From: an uncultured Oscillospiraceae bacterium | Lineage (GTDB): Bacteria; Bacillota; Clostridia; Oscillospirales; Oscillospiraceae | DNA length: 30,974 nucleotides | Assembly (NCBI GenBank): GCA_910584805.1 | Contig: CAJUCB010000009.1 | Span: forward strand, 1 to 30,974 | Reading direction: 5' to 3' | Shown here: piece after piece, positions 8,701-15,975 of the stretch | Layout: each line of letters opens with the position of its first letter | How positions within the stretch are numbered: the first letter of the stretch is position 1 | Notes under the pieces: generated by a model | Database searches by the model: none | Told to the model about the DNA's origin: nothing | Seen by the model: only the letters and a program-made list of their open reading frames with translations | Program-made: the position numbers and the translations under genes

Positions 8701-8920
8701 AGGTGGCGATACTGGACTCTAGGGGACGGGTCACCAACTCTTCAATATCCTCTGGGGTAGCCCCGGCGTAAGTACACATAACATATGCGGCGGGATATTC
8801 CATGTTGGGCATCAGTGCCAGCGTCAGGTTAGAATAGAACACCGCACCGAAAATGGCGATCATCAGAAAGGCCAGAATGGTGGTCACTTTGTGCTTGATG
8901 CAAAAGGCAGATAGTTTCAT
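5783..8920 (-). CDS. RND-superfamily efflux permease (AcrB/HAE1-like)
   Basis: 1045 residues, the full AcrB-type length, with the duplicated layout of TM1, a large extracytoplasmic loop and TM2-6, then the same again. It exports drugs, lipids or toxic compounds using the proton gradient. TM4 carries GMVVDNSIVVLENIYR: Asp396 matches the first proton-relay Asp of AcrB, but the second is Asn397. In TM10, VVNSSIVLVDYIN has Asn where AcrB has its relay Lys. Both substitutions recur in Gram-positive relatives. The start ATG overlaps the adaptor stop (ATGA), with GGAGGTGAGC as ribosome site. No TolC-like outer-membrane channel is present, as expected for a monoderm. A terminator follows at 5726-5758. 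Confidence 0.95.
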   Translation of the reverse strand: MKLSAFCIKHKVTTILAFLMIAIFGAVFYSNLTLALMPNMEYPAAYVMCTYAGATPEDIEELVTRPLESSIATLAGVDTMQSTSSENVGMVLITYEEGTDVDQAAIKLREKFDLLSLPEGCSDPVILNFNVNDMMPVAVIALSGEDLSRLQTLADDKVSPALERLQGVASVDVVGGIQQQITVETDTTAMTGYGLSINDISNYLSAANLIYPGGDMQNGTHTLTVSTDGKYRTVEDVANTVLFLPTGGTVRLGEIATVYLESSLEDSAAKVGEESCVVLTVNKTSGTNEVDVASRILKALEEIQAENPSLNCSVVYEASEYILQVASNAIQNIVLGVLLSAIVVYLFLRRPGATVTISLSMPFCVLTVLLLMNIFHISLNMMSLGGIAMCIGMVVDNSIVVLENIYRYASDGHNRFDSCVLGAGEVINSITASSLTTIAVFLPIGLSGGMTGMMFKDFSLTVVFLILASLFIAMTLVPLMCYFLLDENAIRLQKLRSAGKTTRWKILSGKVLNRYKKLVSYFLHHRRRGFLVSAILVVIFVASCFGTNMVLLPTMDQGEISISVSMPTGSELEDTMAYGDRVMDIVQENCPELDNIYMTVGGTMGGSTESASITARLVGRSQRERSSEEVAKALEEKMLDIAGCEITVSDNSMTAMMGGGSDIQVDISGADYDTLTHITTELMEQIEALSDADNVASSLETTIPAVSVAVNHAAAAQYNLTAATIGSAVRAELTGVTATNVTVDGNELEVVVQGSGASAASLDALRSMPLATPAGGTIPLSSVADVSIKLSPQSIARIDQTRQVNITSDSLSGSSVTLHEQVQEVLTAYDMPEGYRAEISGSYAEMMESFRTLLLAMLVATCLVYFILAVQFESFLMPVMVMLILPLALTGALFGLPLTGTDISMVVLLALVMLVGTVVNSSIVLVDYINIRRGRGQEKNEAIMDACPLRIRPILMTSLTTTLALIPMAVGAGEGNEMLQPMGIVMISGMLISTVVTLVFTPVYYSLLDSLSVRLGRPFQARIDRKRMRLMEELAEEEAKTGVSS

Positions 8921-10086
8921 TGCTCACCTCCGGGGCCCACCACCCGAGCTGTGGCGCCATCAGAAAGATAGAACTGCCCCACCGTCACCAAGGTCTCGCC
9001 GCCATAGAGGCCAGAGGTCACTTCCGTTACCCCGTCACCCACCAGGCCGGTTTCCACCAAAACACGGTGAGCTAAATTTTCACTGTCCAGGGTATAGACA
9101 TACTGCCCGTCCATCCCTGTCTGGATCGCCTCGGTGGGGATGACCACGGCGTCGTTTTGGGTATCGGTATAGAACACCACGTCGGCGAACATCCCCGCCA
9201 AAACGCCAGTGCCGTAAGCTGCTGGAACCTTGATGGTGACGCCATAGAGCCGGGTTTGCATATTGGCTGCACGGTCGATGGATTTCACGGTGCCCTGGAA
9301 GTGCTTCCCGGCAGCACTGATGGAAACATCTACCTTACCGCCTACAGATAGCTTGGAGACCAAAGACTCAGACACCGCTACGTTGACTTCCATATTGCTG
9401 GCCGACTGTACCACCGCCACAGGGGAAGCGGCGGAGACAAAGCCGTTGTCTACAACAGAGAGGGAAATAATAGTTCCTGAAATGGGGGATTTTACCCGTC
9501 CGCTCCAATCTACGTTGGCCAGGGAGTCCTGAATTTGCAGCAGGGAAGACTGATAGTTTTTCATACTCACTTCCAACTGGCTCAGAGCGCTTCGCATGCT
9601 GGCCTTGGCGTTGTCCAGTTGAAGCTGGGCGTTGTCCACCTCCATCTGGGAGGCGGCCCCGATCTCAAACAGGGCTTGGATATCTGCCACGTTTTTTTCC
9701 GCTTGGGCCACCTGCTGTTCTAGGAGGGCGGATTGATCCGCATAGCTCTGCTGGGCGGCCGCTAAGCTCATGGAAACGGTATCGTAGTTGGATCGGGTGG
9801 AGGCCATATCCAGGGTGCAGATTGTCTGGCCAGCGGCAATGGCGTCCCCCTCTTCCACATAGACCTTGTTGCAGCGGACGGACAGGGGCACGATGATCGT
9901 AGCCTGGTCCCCGGCGGCCACCTGGCCGGATACACTGCTCTGGGCGGAAATGGAGCCCTTTTCCACCTTTTGTATCTCCACGGCAACGGACGGGGCTTCC
10001 TCCTCCTCCACTGGTTCTTCTCCACAACTGCAAAGCAGCAAGGAAAGGCTCAAAAGCATGGTGAGGAGCAACGTTCTTTTTTTCAT
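8917..10086 (-). CDS. RND/MFP-type efflux adaptor, predicted lipoprotein
   Basis: 389 residues, of the HlyD/AcrA family that couples RND or ABC pumps to their substrates. Residues 1-21 form a lipoprotein signal ending LCSC, with Cys21 the likely lipidated residue. Next come a biotinyl-lipoyl-like half (about 55-100), a long alpha hairpin rich in Gln, Ala and Glu (about 105-190), the second lipoyl half with GRVKSPISGTI, a beta barrel, and a membrane-proximal domain ending GGETLVTVGQFYLSDG. Good AGGAGGT before ATG 10086. It is the second gene of marR-adaptor-permease, and it overlaps the permease start. Lipid anchoring to the outer face of the membrane fits an organism with no outer membrane. 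Confidence 0.94.
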   Translation of the reverse strand: MKKRTLLLTMLLSLSLLLCSCGEEPVEEEEAPSVAVEIQKVEKGSISAQSSVSGQVAAGDQATIIVPLSVRCNKVYVEEGDAIAAGQTICTLDMASTRSNYDTVSMSLAAAQQSYADQSALLEQQVAQAEKNVADIQALFEIGAASQMEVDNAQLQLDNAKASMRSALSQLEVSMKNYQSSLLQIQDSLANVDWSGRVKSPISGTIISLSVVDNGFVSAASPVAVVQSASNMEVNVAVSESLVSKLSVGGKVDVSISAAGKHFQGTVKSIDRAANMQTRLYGVTIKVPAAYGTGVLAGMFADVVFYTDTQNDAVVIPTEAIQTGMDGQYVYTLDSENLAHRVLVETGLVGDGVTEVTSGLYGGETLVTVGQFYLSDGATARVVGPGGEQ

Positions 10087-10114
10087 ACTATGTACCTCCT
10101 GGGCTTACCTGGCA

Positions 10115-10570
10115 TTATGTTTTTGCGTTCAAATTATTTTCGACCTTCTCAAGAATACGTGCAAAGGTCTCTTGCTCTTCTGGGGTCAAGCCCTGGATGA
10201 GGAGATGGTTCAGGAATAGGAATTGTTTTTGAACTCGGAGTCCCACGTCCAGCCCCTTTGGCGTCAACACCAGCCGTTTCAATCTGGCATCGTGGGGGAC
10301 GGGGACACGGCGCAGGATATCTTTTTTCTCTAAGGTGTTCAATAGGCTGCTGACTGTGGAGCGACGGAGTTTAAAGAAGCCCTCCAAGTCTCGCTGATAG
10401 ACTTCCCGCTCCTCCTGATAGAAGAGGAAGCCTATTGTGGCTAGTTGGGAGATGGTAAAACCAGGGGGCAATTCCTCCTCTTGCTGATGGATGGTCAATC
10501 GGTGGAGCTGGTTCATGACGCACATGATTTGGATGATGTGATAATTTCGTTCTTGATTTTGAACAGCCAT
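10115..10570 (-). CDS. MarR-family transcriptional regulator
   Basis: 151 residues. A winged helix-turn-helix (LEGFFKLRRSTVSSLLNTLE, then RRVPVPHDARLKRLVLTPKG with the wing Asp-x-Arg) is flanked by dimerisation helices. An open frame continues upstream to 10681, but GGGAGGTG seven bases before ATG 10570 sets the start, and the extra residues would overlap the promoter. It heads the leftward efflux operon and diverges from an ABC exporter. A GAATT/AATTC dyad next to its -10 element is a likely binding site, so it probably represses its own operon and perhaps the ABC gene until a toxic ligand binds. Confidence 0.92.
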   Translation of the reverse strand: MAVQNQERNYHIIQIMCVMNQLHRLTIHQQEEELPPGFTISQLATIGFLFYQEEREVYQRDLEGFFKLRRSTVSSLLNTLEKKDILRRVPVPHDARLKRLVLTPKGLDVGLRVQKQFLFLNHLLIQGLTPEEQETFARILEKVENNLNAKT

Positions 10571-10592
10571 GGCGCACCTCCCAAAGATGTTA

Positions 10593-10638
10593 GAATTCGG
10601 ACAATTCACATCATACAACGTATTATAGAAATCGTCAA
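10593..10638 (-). promoter_or_regulatory. Sigma-A promoter and candidate MarR operator of the efflux operon
   Basis: On the minus strand TTGACG (10638-10633), a 17-base spacer and TATGAT (10615-10610) form a near-consensus promoter 40 bases before the marR start. A dyad GAATT-5-AATTC (10593-10607) sits just downstream of the -10, over the expected transcription start, a usual place for a repressor site. Promoter confidence is high; the operator is inference. Confidence 0.75.
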
Positions 10639-10665
10639 GAAAAAAGCGATAAATTTTCAAAAACT

Positions 10666-10709
10666 TTGCCAGGCTGTCCATTGCCAGGCTGGTGACTCTA
10701 GCGTATAAT
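10666..10709 (+). promoter_or_regulatory. Sigma-A promoter of the ABC exporter with an 11-bp direct repeat
   Basis: TTGCCA (10681-10686), 17 bases and TATAAT (10704-10709) form a good promoter 28 bases before the ABC start. The 11-mer TTGCCAGGCTG occurs twice, at 10666-10676 and 10681-10691. The second copy contains the -35, so the pair could be an activator or repressor site. Confidence 0.7.
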
Positions 10710-10737
10710 ACCGGATAATCTTTTGGGAGGTGTTTCC

Positions 10738-12492
10738 ATGAAACGAGCCATTGACTACAAAAAGACCCATCCGCTCAAAGTATTCCTTTCCTATTACGCC
10801 CCCCACAAACACCTGTTTATCCTGGACATGTGTTGTGCTTTTATCATTTGCCTCATCGACCTGAGCTTCCCCTACCTCTCCCGGTCTGCCTTGAATACCA
10901 TGATTCCCGCCCAGCAATACCGAGCATTTTTTACCGTGGTGGCAATCTTCTGCGCCGCTTATGTGGGGAAGGGGCTGTTGTATTATGTGGTCTCCTATTG
11001 GGGGCATGTCTTTGGCGTGCGGGTGGAGGCCGACCTGCGGCGGGACCTCTACGCCCACATGGAGGGGCTCAGCTTCAGCTTCTTTGATAAAAACCGCACG
11101 GGTGTCCTTATGTCCCGGGTGACCAACGACCTCTTTGAGATTACGGAACTGGCCCATCACGGGCCGGAGGACCTTTTTATTTCCGCCGTCACCCTCATCG
11201 GGGCCTTTTGTGTCATGTGTACCATCCAGTGGCGCTTGGCGCTGATTTCCTTTAGCATCGTCCCTGTTTTTGTACTCTTTACCATTTACCAGCGGCGGAA
11301 AATGCGACGGGCAAACATGAAACTCAAGGCCCAAACCGCAGAGATCAACGCCACCATTGAGTCCGGCATCTCCGGGATGCGTACCGCCAAGGCGTTCCAG
11401 AACGAGGAGACGGAAAAAGCCAAATTTGGCGCCATGAACGGCCGGTTCGTCCAGGCCAAAAGCACCTATTATAAAACGATGGCGACGTTTCAAGGAGGGA
11501 TGGAGTTTAGCACCTCTATCATGCCTGTGCTGGTCATCGGCGCTGGTGGGTGTTTCATCATGCGGGGCACTGTGGATTATGCAGACCTGGTGGCCTTTAC
11601 CCTCTATGTCACCACCTTCACCACTCCGGTGAAAAAGCTGGTGAACTTTGTGGAGCAGTTTATGCAGGGTTCCGCAGGCTTTGCCCGCTTCTTGGAGCTG
11701 ATGCGCCTGGACCCGGAGATTCAGGACCTGCCCAATGCCCAGGAGCTGGGGAAGGTGAGAGGGGATATCCAGTTTGATGCCGTCTCCTTCCACTATAACG
11801 ACAAGGCGGAGGTTCTCCGGGATATCAATTTGACCATCCACGCCGGGGAGAAATTCGCCTTTGCAGGTCCCTCTGGCGGCGGAAAAACCACCCTCTGCCA
11901 GTTGATTCCCCGCTTCTATGAGGTCTCCTCTGGCAGCATCCAAATCGACGGCCAGGATATCCGCCACGTGACCCAAGAATCCCTCCGGCGGCAAATTGGC
12001 ATTGTCCAGCAGGAGGTATTCCTCTTTGCCGACAGCATTTTGGAAAACATCCGCTATGGCCGTCCGGAGGCCTCCGACGAGGAAGTGGTCTGGGCGGCGA
12101 AGCAGGCGGAGATCCATGAGGATATCCTATCCATGCCAGATGGCTATCGCTCCTATGTGGGGGAGCGGGGGGTGATGCTTTCCGGCGGACAGAAACAGCG
12201 CATCAGCATTGCCCGTGTCTTTTTGAAAAATCCCCCCATTGTGATCCTGGACGAGGCCACCAGTGCCCTGGACAGTGTCACCGAGGCCAAGATACAGGCT
12301 TCCTTTGACCGGCTGTGCCAAGGCCGGACCTCCATCATCATCGCCCACCGCCTCTCTACCATCCGCAATGCCAACCGCATCGCGGTAATCGACCAGGAGC
12401 GTATCTTAGAGCAGGGGAGCCACCAGGAGCTGATGGCCCTGGACGGCGAGTATGCTGCACTGGTGCGGGCCCAGGAGCAGATTTCTGGCTAA
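10738..12492 (+). CDS. ABC exporter half-transporter (permease-ATPase fusion, MDR type)
   Basis: 584 residues. An N-terminal six-helix exporter domain (about 20-310) includes the coupling-helix region GVLMSRVTNDL, followed by a nucleotide-binding domain (about 335-575). Walker A GPSGGGKTT starts near residue 376, the signature LSGGQKQRISIAR near 481, Walker B IVILDEATSALD near 501, and the switch His is in IAHRLST. All catalytic motifs are intact, so it should work as a homodimer, since no second half-transporter is nearby. GGGAGGTG selects ATG 10738 over an in-frame start 15 bases upstream. It diverges from the marR-RND operon, so it may share regulation. The substrate is unknown; lipids and drugs are usual. 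Confidence 0.95.
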   Translation: MKRAIDYKKTHPLKVFLSYYAPHKHLFILDMCCAFIICLIDLSFPYLSRSALNTMIPAQQYRAFFTVVAIFCAAYVGKGLLYYVVSYWGHVFGVRVEADLRRDLYAHMEGLSFSFFDKNRTGVLMSRVTNDLFEITELAHHGPEDLFISAVTLIGAFCVMCTIQWRLALISFSIVPVFVLFTIYQRRKMRRANMKLKAQTAEINATIESGISGMRTAKAFQNEETEKAKFGAMNGRFVQAKSTYYKTMATFQGGMEFSTSIMPVLVIGAGGCFIMRGTVDYADLVAFTLYVTTFTTPVKKLVNFVEQFMQGSAGFARFLELMRLDPEIQDLPNAQELGKVRGDIQFDAVSFHYNDKAEVLRDINLTIHAGEKFAFAGPSGGGKTTLCQLIPRFYEVSSGSIQIDGQDIRHVTQESLRRQIGIVQQEVFLFADSILENIRYGRPEASDEEVVWAAKQAEIHEDILSMPDGYRSYVGERGVMLSGGQKQRISIARVFLKNPPIVILDEATSALDSVTEAKIQASFDRLCQGRTSIIIAHRLSTIRNANRIAVIDQERILEQGSHQELMALDGEYAALVRAQEQISG

Positions 12493-12510
12493 TCACCACA
12501 GGACATAAAA

Positions 12511-12541
12511 GCAGGCTATATCCGCGAAGGATATAGCCTGC
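12511..12541. terminator. Intrinsic terminator between convergent genes
   Basis: A perfect 13-bp stem (12511-12523 with 12529-12541) has a 5-base loop, with AAAA before and TTTATT after. It lies between the ABC exporter stop and the stop of the leftward membrane-protein gene, and could serve both. The T-runs are short. Confidence 0.8.
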
Positions 12542-12566
12542 TTTATTGATGATATGAGCGAATAGG

Positions 12567-14348
12567 TTATTCGTCTGCCGTGTTGTCCTTCGGCTCCTGA
12601 TCTCCATCCTCTTCTTCCGGTTCGGGCGGCGTCGTTGGAGGTTCAGGTTCGTCGTTGGAATCCTCTCCGGTAGAAATACCATAGGCATTCAGGATCGTCC
12701 CGCTGTCCTCAGGGTTCACCTGTAAGCTCACGCTGTCGCCAACGTTTAGGATTACCACCCGCTGGTCTGTGGAGGCGGCGATGCCATAGAAGGTTTCGCT
12801 GCCTTCTAGGCGGATAAAGTACCAGGAGTTTCCATCCAGAACCGCACTTCGGATCTCCGCGATGGTACCACTGACCGAGGTGGGGTCAACGGTGGGGCCG
12901 TCACTGTTGGTGGAGATGTTGTTCTGTTGCAGCTTGGAAATATAATCGCTCTCACAGGTGGCAACAGTGCTGCCGGTCCCCACGATCTGATACTGTGAGA
13001 CATTGACCATGGCATACATTTTTACTAGGTCTGAACTGTCCTTCAGTGACATAAAATAGGTGGGCTGTCCGCTGATGTTCAGAAGCAAGGGGAATGTGGC
13101 GCTATAGCCAAGGTCCTGGACCACGCCTTGGGCGGATTCCATAGCTGAACGTTCAATGGCGCCGGGGGCTGCATAATAGGTGGTCTCCTTGGTGCGCTGG
13201 TTAGAGAGCAGGAAGCCGATGTTAGACTGGTCGCTGCTCACCGAGGTGATGCCAGTGTACATATACACATCGTCGTTCATGGCCAGGTAGTTGAAATCTG
13301 CTGTGGTAACGGTGACGTTTTTCTGGCCAATCAGGGAGTTGATAAAGCCCTGGACGTAAGTGCCGTAGTAGTCGTACTGCTGGGTGATGAGGCTGGCAGT
13401 GTAGACCCGGTCTACCCAGGTAGGGATATCTGCCACATCGTAGTAGCTGTGTTCCCCAGTGCAAGCATTCAGCAGCACCGCACCGATGATATCCGAGCCG
13501 CCAAACAAGCCGATGGTGCGGGTCTCACGAGGGCAAACCCACCAGGGTTGGCCATCCTCATCCAGTTCCAGATGGGGAGAGCTGAACATAAAGGTAGGAT
13601 AGCGGAAGCGCAGGGTGCGCAGTAAGTCCCGGTTGAAATATTCAGAAGGGGAGTAACGCATTCCGCCAGAATCCATGGAAGACAGGCGGACTACCTGGGC
13701 CTCTTGGGTGACCATGTCTACCATGATGTAGGCGGGCAAACCCTCCTTGGTGTTGATAATCCACTTGAAGAAATCACCGTATTCCAGGGCGGCTACCCGG
13801 ACGGGGCGGCCCTGGTAGTTGATTTGGGTATAGTCATAAGAGACCTCAAACTGGCTGACCATGTCAGACAGCTCCCCCAGCTTCCGGTCGCCCAGCCGAC
13901 GGGCAGAGGACTCATCCAGCATGGGGATCTCATTGAACGATACCTCGTCGATATCCTCAGCAAAATCACCGGTGTTCACTTCCAGAAGGTTGTGGTAGGC
14001 GCTGGCCCGCAGCAGGGGGGCGGAGAGGATCTGTCCCACCACTAAGACCGCCAGGAGGGCAACAACGATCAGCAACACTACCTTGCACTGCTGCTTGGCA
14101 AAGGAGAAATACTCCCGCAAGCGGCCACCGCTGGTGTATTCCTTGTTGTCATTGCGTTCGACCCCCAAGGCAATCATAAACACCAGGATATAGACCAGAA
14201 GCAGTACGAGAACGAAACTGTAAAAACTGGTGTTATGGAAATTGAGGGCAGGTAGGGATACATAGAACCATACGAACCCGATTACCAGGGTGATCAACAG
14301 GCTGATGAGTATACAGGAGAGGGTTTTTCTTGGCTTACTGTCTGACAT
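12567..14348 (-). CDS. Large membrane protein of unknown function
   Basis: 593 residues; I do not recognise the family. Three hydrophobic helices lie at the N-terminus (about 9-31, 41-63 and 87-108). A large soluble part of about 400 residues (110-500) follows, which should face outside if the third helix anchors it. It is rich in Tyr, aromatic and beta-forming stretches, for example YIMVDMVTQEAQVV and LRTLRFRYPTFMF. A small beta-rich domain (about 505-560; SGTIAEIRSAVLDG to VILNVGDSVSLQV) looks like an OB-type barrel, and the C-terminus is an acidic, Pro-rich tail. ATG 14348 is preceded by AGGAGCAC, and there is a good promoter of its own. It diverges from MgtC/SapB. I assign no function. 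Confidence 0.85.
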   Translation of the reverse strand: MSDSKPRKTLSCILISLLITLVIGFVWFYVSLPALNFHNTSFYSFVLVLLLVYILVFMIALGVERNDNKEYTSGGRLREYFSFAKQQCKVVLLIVVALLAVLVVGQILSAPLLRASAYHNLLEVNTGDFAEDIDEVSFNEIPMLDESSARRLGDRKLGELSDMVSQFEVSYDYTQINYQGRPVRVAALEYGDFFKWIINTKEGLPAYIMVDMVTQEAQVVRLSSMDSGGMRYSPSEYFNRDLLRTLRFRYPTFMFSSPHLELDEDGQPWWVCPRETRTIGLFGGSDIIGAVLLNACTGEHSYYDVADIPTWVDRVYTASLITQQYDYYGTYVQGFINSLIGQKNVTVTTADFNYLAMNDDVYMYTGITSVSSDQSNIGFLLSNQRTKETTYYAAPGAIERSAMESAQGVVQDLGYSATFPLLLNISGQPTYFMSLKDSSDLVKMYAMVNVSQYQIVGTGSTVATCESDYISKLQQNNISTNSDGPTVDPTSVSGTIAEIRSAVLDGNSWYFIRLEGSETFYGIAASTDQRVVILNVGDSVSLQVNPEDSGTILNAYGISTGEDSNDEPEPPTTPPEPEEEDGDQEPKDNTADE

Positions 14349-14392
14349 AGTGTGCTCCTTTCATCCAGCGGAAAAATTTACCGGGTAAAAGT

Positions 14393-14421
14393 AGTATACC
14401 CTATTAACAGAAGAAATGCAA
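14393..14421 (-). promoter_or_regulatory. Sigma-A promoter of the large membrane-protein gene
   Basis: On the minus strand TTGCAT (14421-14416), 17 bases and TATACT (14398-14393). The predicted transcription start is about 38 bases before the ATG. Confidence 0.75.
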
Positions 14422-14450
14422 CCAGGAACCTTTCCCTAGAAAGATTGGGT

Positions 14451-14479
14451 TTGACAAGAGGGCGAAATCATGGCACAAT
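14451..14479 (+). promoter_or_regulatory. Promoter of the mgtC/sapB gene
   Basis: A consensus -35 TTGACA (14451-14456), 17 bases and CACAAT (14474-14479), preceded by TGG, which makes an extended -10. The leader before the ATG is about 54 bases, too short for a magnesium riboswitch; none is seen. Confidence 0.65.
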
Positions 14480-14539
14480 AGGACAAAATCTCGACAATTT
14501 CTCAAAGTAAAAAACCTTGCAGAAAGGGGGCACTTTCAC

Positions 14540-15229
14540 ATGATCGAGTTAGACCTAGTTGGTAATCTTCGGGACTTGAATATTTTGTCCGTGGCGGTTC
14601 GTCTCTTGCTGGCAATGCTCTTTGGTGGCACCATTGGCTTTGAGCGGGGCATCCGCCACCGGGCTGCCGGACTACGTACCCACATGCTGCTCTCGGTGGG
14701 GGCGGCGTCCACCATGATGGTGAGTCAGTTTTTGTATGCCAGTTATGACGTGGGGGACCCTGCCAGATTGAGTGCGCAGGTTATCAGTGGCATTGGTTTC
14801 CTGGGTGCGGGTACTGTGATCATCACCCGTCACAATGAGATCAAGGGCTTGACCACTGCCGCCAGCGTCTGGGCTACTGCCTGTATGGGTCTGGCAGTGG
14901 GCGTTGGATTTTATGAGTGCGCAATCATCATGTACATTTTGCTTATCATCATCCTGCTGCTCATGAACGTGCTGGACAATAGATTCTTGAAAATTGCCAC
15001 CACGGCATCCTTCTACCTGGAAGTCAAGCGGGAGGCAGGCTTGGGGGACACCATGCACTTTGTCCATGAGCTGGGCTGGCGGGTCCGGGAGGTCCGGGAA
15101 CTGCCCTCTGGCCGTGAGGATGTGTTGGCGGTGCAGATTGACCTGGATTCAGACAACGCCATGCCTGATGACATCCACGCCATGGAGCTGCTCCGGGAGC
15201 AAGCCAGTGTGCTGCGCCTAGAGATGTAG
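14540..15229 (+). CDS. MgtC/SapB-family membrane protein
   Basis: 229 residues. The N-terminal 150 hold the conserved MgtC/SapB membrane domain: LLLAMLFGGTIGFERGIRHR, then AAGLRTHMLLSVGAA and GIGFLGAGTVI, with four to five helices. The C-terminal 75 residues form a soluble ACT-like domain. Family members affect magnesium homeostasis or the F-type ATPase in some pathogens; in commensal Clostridia the role is not established. The start ATG follows AAGGGGG. It is monocistronic, with its own promoter and a strong terminator downstream. It diverges from the unknown 593-residue membrane protein. Confidence 0.93.
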   Translation: MIELDLVGNLRDLNILSVAVRLLLAMLFGGTIGFERGIRHRAAGLRTHMLLSVGAASTMMVSQFLYASYDVGDPARLSAQVISGIGFLGAGTVIITRHNEIKGLTTAASVWATACMGLAVGVGFYECAIIMYILLIIILLLMNVLDNRFLKIATTASFYLEVKREAGLGDTMHFVHELGWRVREVRELPSGREDVLAVQIDLDSDNAMPDDIHAMELLREQASVLRLEM

Positions 15230-15265
15230 GTCTGTATAGTCCGCAAAACTATCCACCGTACAAAA

Positions 15266-15306
15266 AGACGCGATGCAGTTGTGTTTTCTGCATCGCGTCT
15301 TTTTTA
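15266..15306. terminator. Strong bidirectional terminator
   Basis: A perfect 13-bp stem (15266-15278 with 15288-15300) has a 9-base loop, six T after it and five A before it. It separates the convergent mgtC/sapB gene and the TIGR03936 gene; the T-run overlaps the last bases of the latter. Confidence 0.93.
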
Positions 15307-15975
15307 TCGGTACACCTGCTTTTCCTCATCCAAAAGCTCTACCCGATGGCAGGCGGAATAACAGAGGGGAAGCGCAGGGAATTCCTCTCCAAAGCCCCGG
15401 AGAAGGACGTCCGGGTTCAGCCCAGGATTTTGGGCTTTGAGGAGGAGCGTCAAGTGCAGGGTATCTCCCTTGCTCTCCACCGCTTCCACTGCCTCAATCA
15501 GAGGGATGACATCCACCTCGGTGAAGCCAGACTTTGCCTTTTTGCTCCGTTTCTTAACCACGAAGCTCTCCCGGCTGGTCAGGGCCCGGAAGTCTGCCGC
15601 TGCTTGTTCCGCCACAGGGGCGGAAAATTCCAAGGTGATGGCATAGCGGACAAACGCCAGCTTTTTGAAGGCCGCGCCCCCCTCATAGCAGGTCTTGACT
15701 TCGATGCCCTGGGGGAGGGTACGGTTCATCCGCTCCGGCAATTCCTCCCGGCTACACCCGGATACCAAGCCAAACTCCATGATTTCGCAGTCGCTGGAAA
15801 ACCCCAGGGGCAGGGGCAGGGGGATGGACACATAGGGGTGGGGATGGAAGCCCTCTGTATGGCGGATGGTGATCCCCGCCCGGAGGAAAGCCCGCTCCAT
15901 GGTGTGCATCAAGTCCAGATGAGAGATGTACTTTGCCGTTCCCCCTTTGGAAAAGAGGATACGCTGGTCAGCCAT
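15304..15975 (-). CDS. TIGR03936-family radical SAM-associated protein (DUF2344)
   Basis: 223 residues, recognised by its N-terminus (RILFSKGGTAKYISHLDLMH, then GFHPHPYVSIPLPLPLGFSS), the signature of the DUF2344 family. These proteins accompany, or are fused to, TIGR03960 radical SAM enzymes; their biochemical role is not established. The frame is open upstream to 15993, but AAGGAGGGG eight bases before ATG 15975 fixes the start. It overlaps the end of the radical SAM gene by 8 bases, so they are translationally coupled. In many Clostridia the pair is followed by ribonuclease E/G and rplU-rpmA; here a terminator follows directly. Confidence 0.92.
   Translation of the reverse strand: MADQRILFSKGGTAKYISHLDLMHTMERAFLRAGITIRHTEGFHPHPYVSIPLPLPLGFSSDCEIMEFGLVSGCSREELPERMNRTLPQGIEVKTCYEGGAAFKKLAFVRYAITLEFSAPVAEQAAADFRALTSRESFVVKKRSKKAKSGFTEVDVIPLIEAVEAVESKGDTLHLTLLLKAQNPGLNPDVLLRGFGEEFPALPLCYSACHRVELLDEEKQVYR

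Noticed and set aside
10657..12117. 486-codon open frame on the minus strand
   Set aside because: Antisense to an ABC exporter with all catalytic motifs; caused by GC-rich codon usage.
14480..14539. Magnesium riboswitch before mgtC/sapB
   Set aside because: The leader is only about 54 bases, too short for the known classes.
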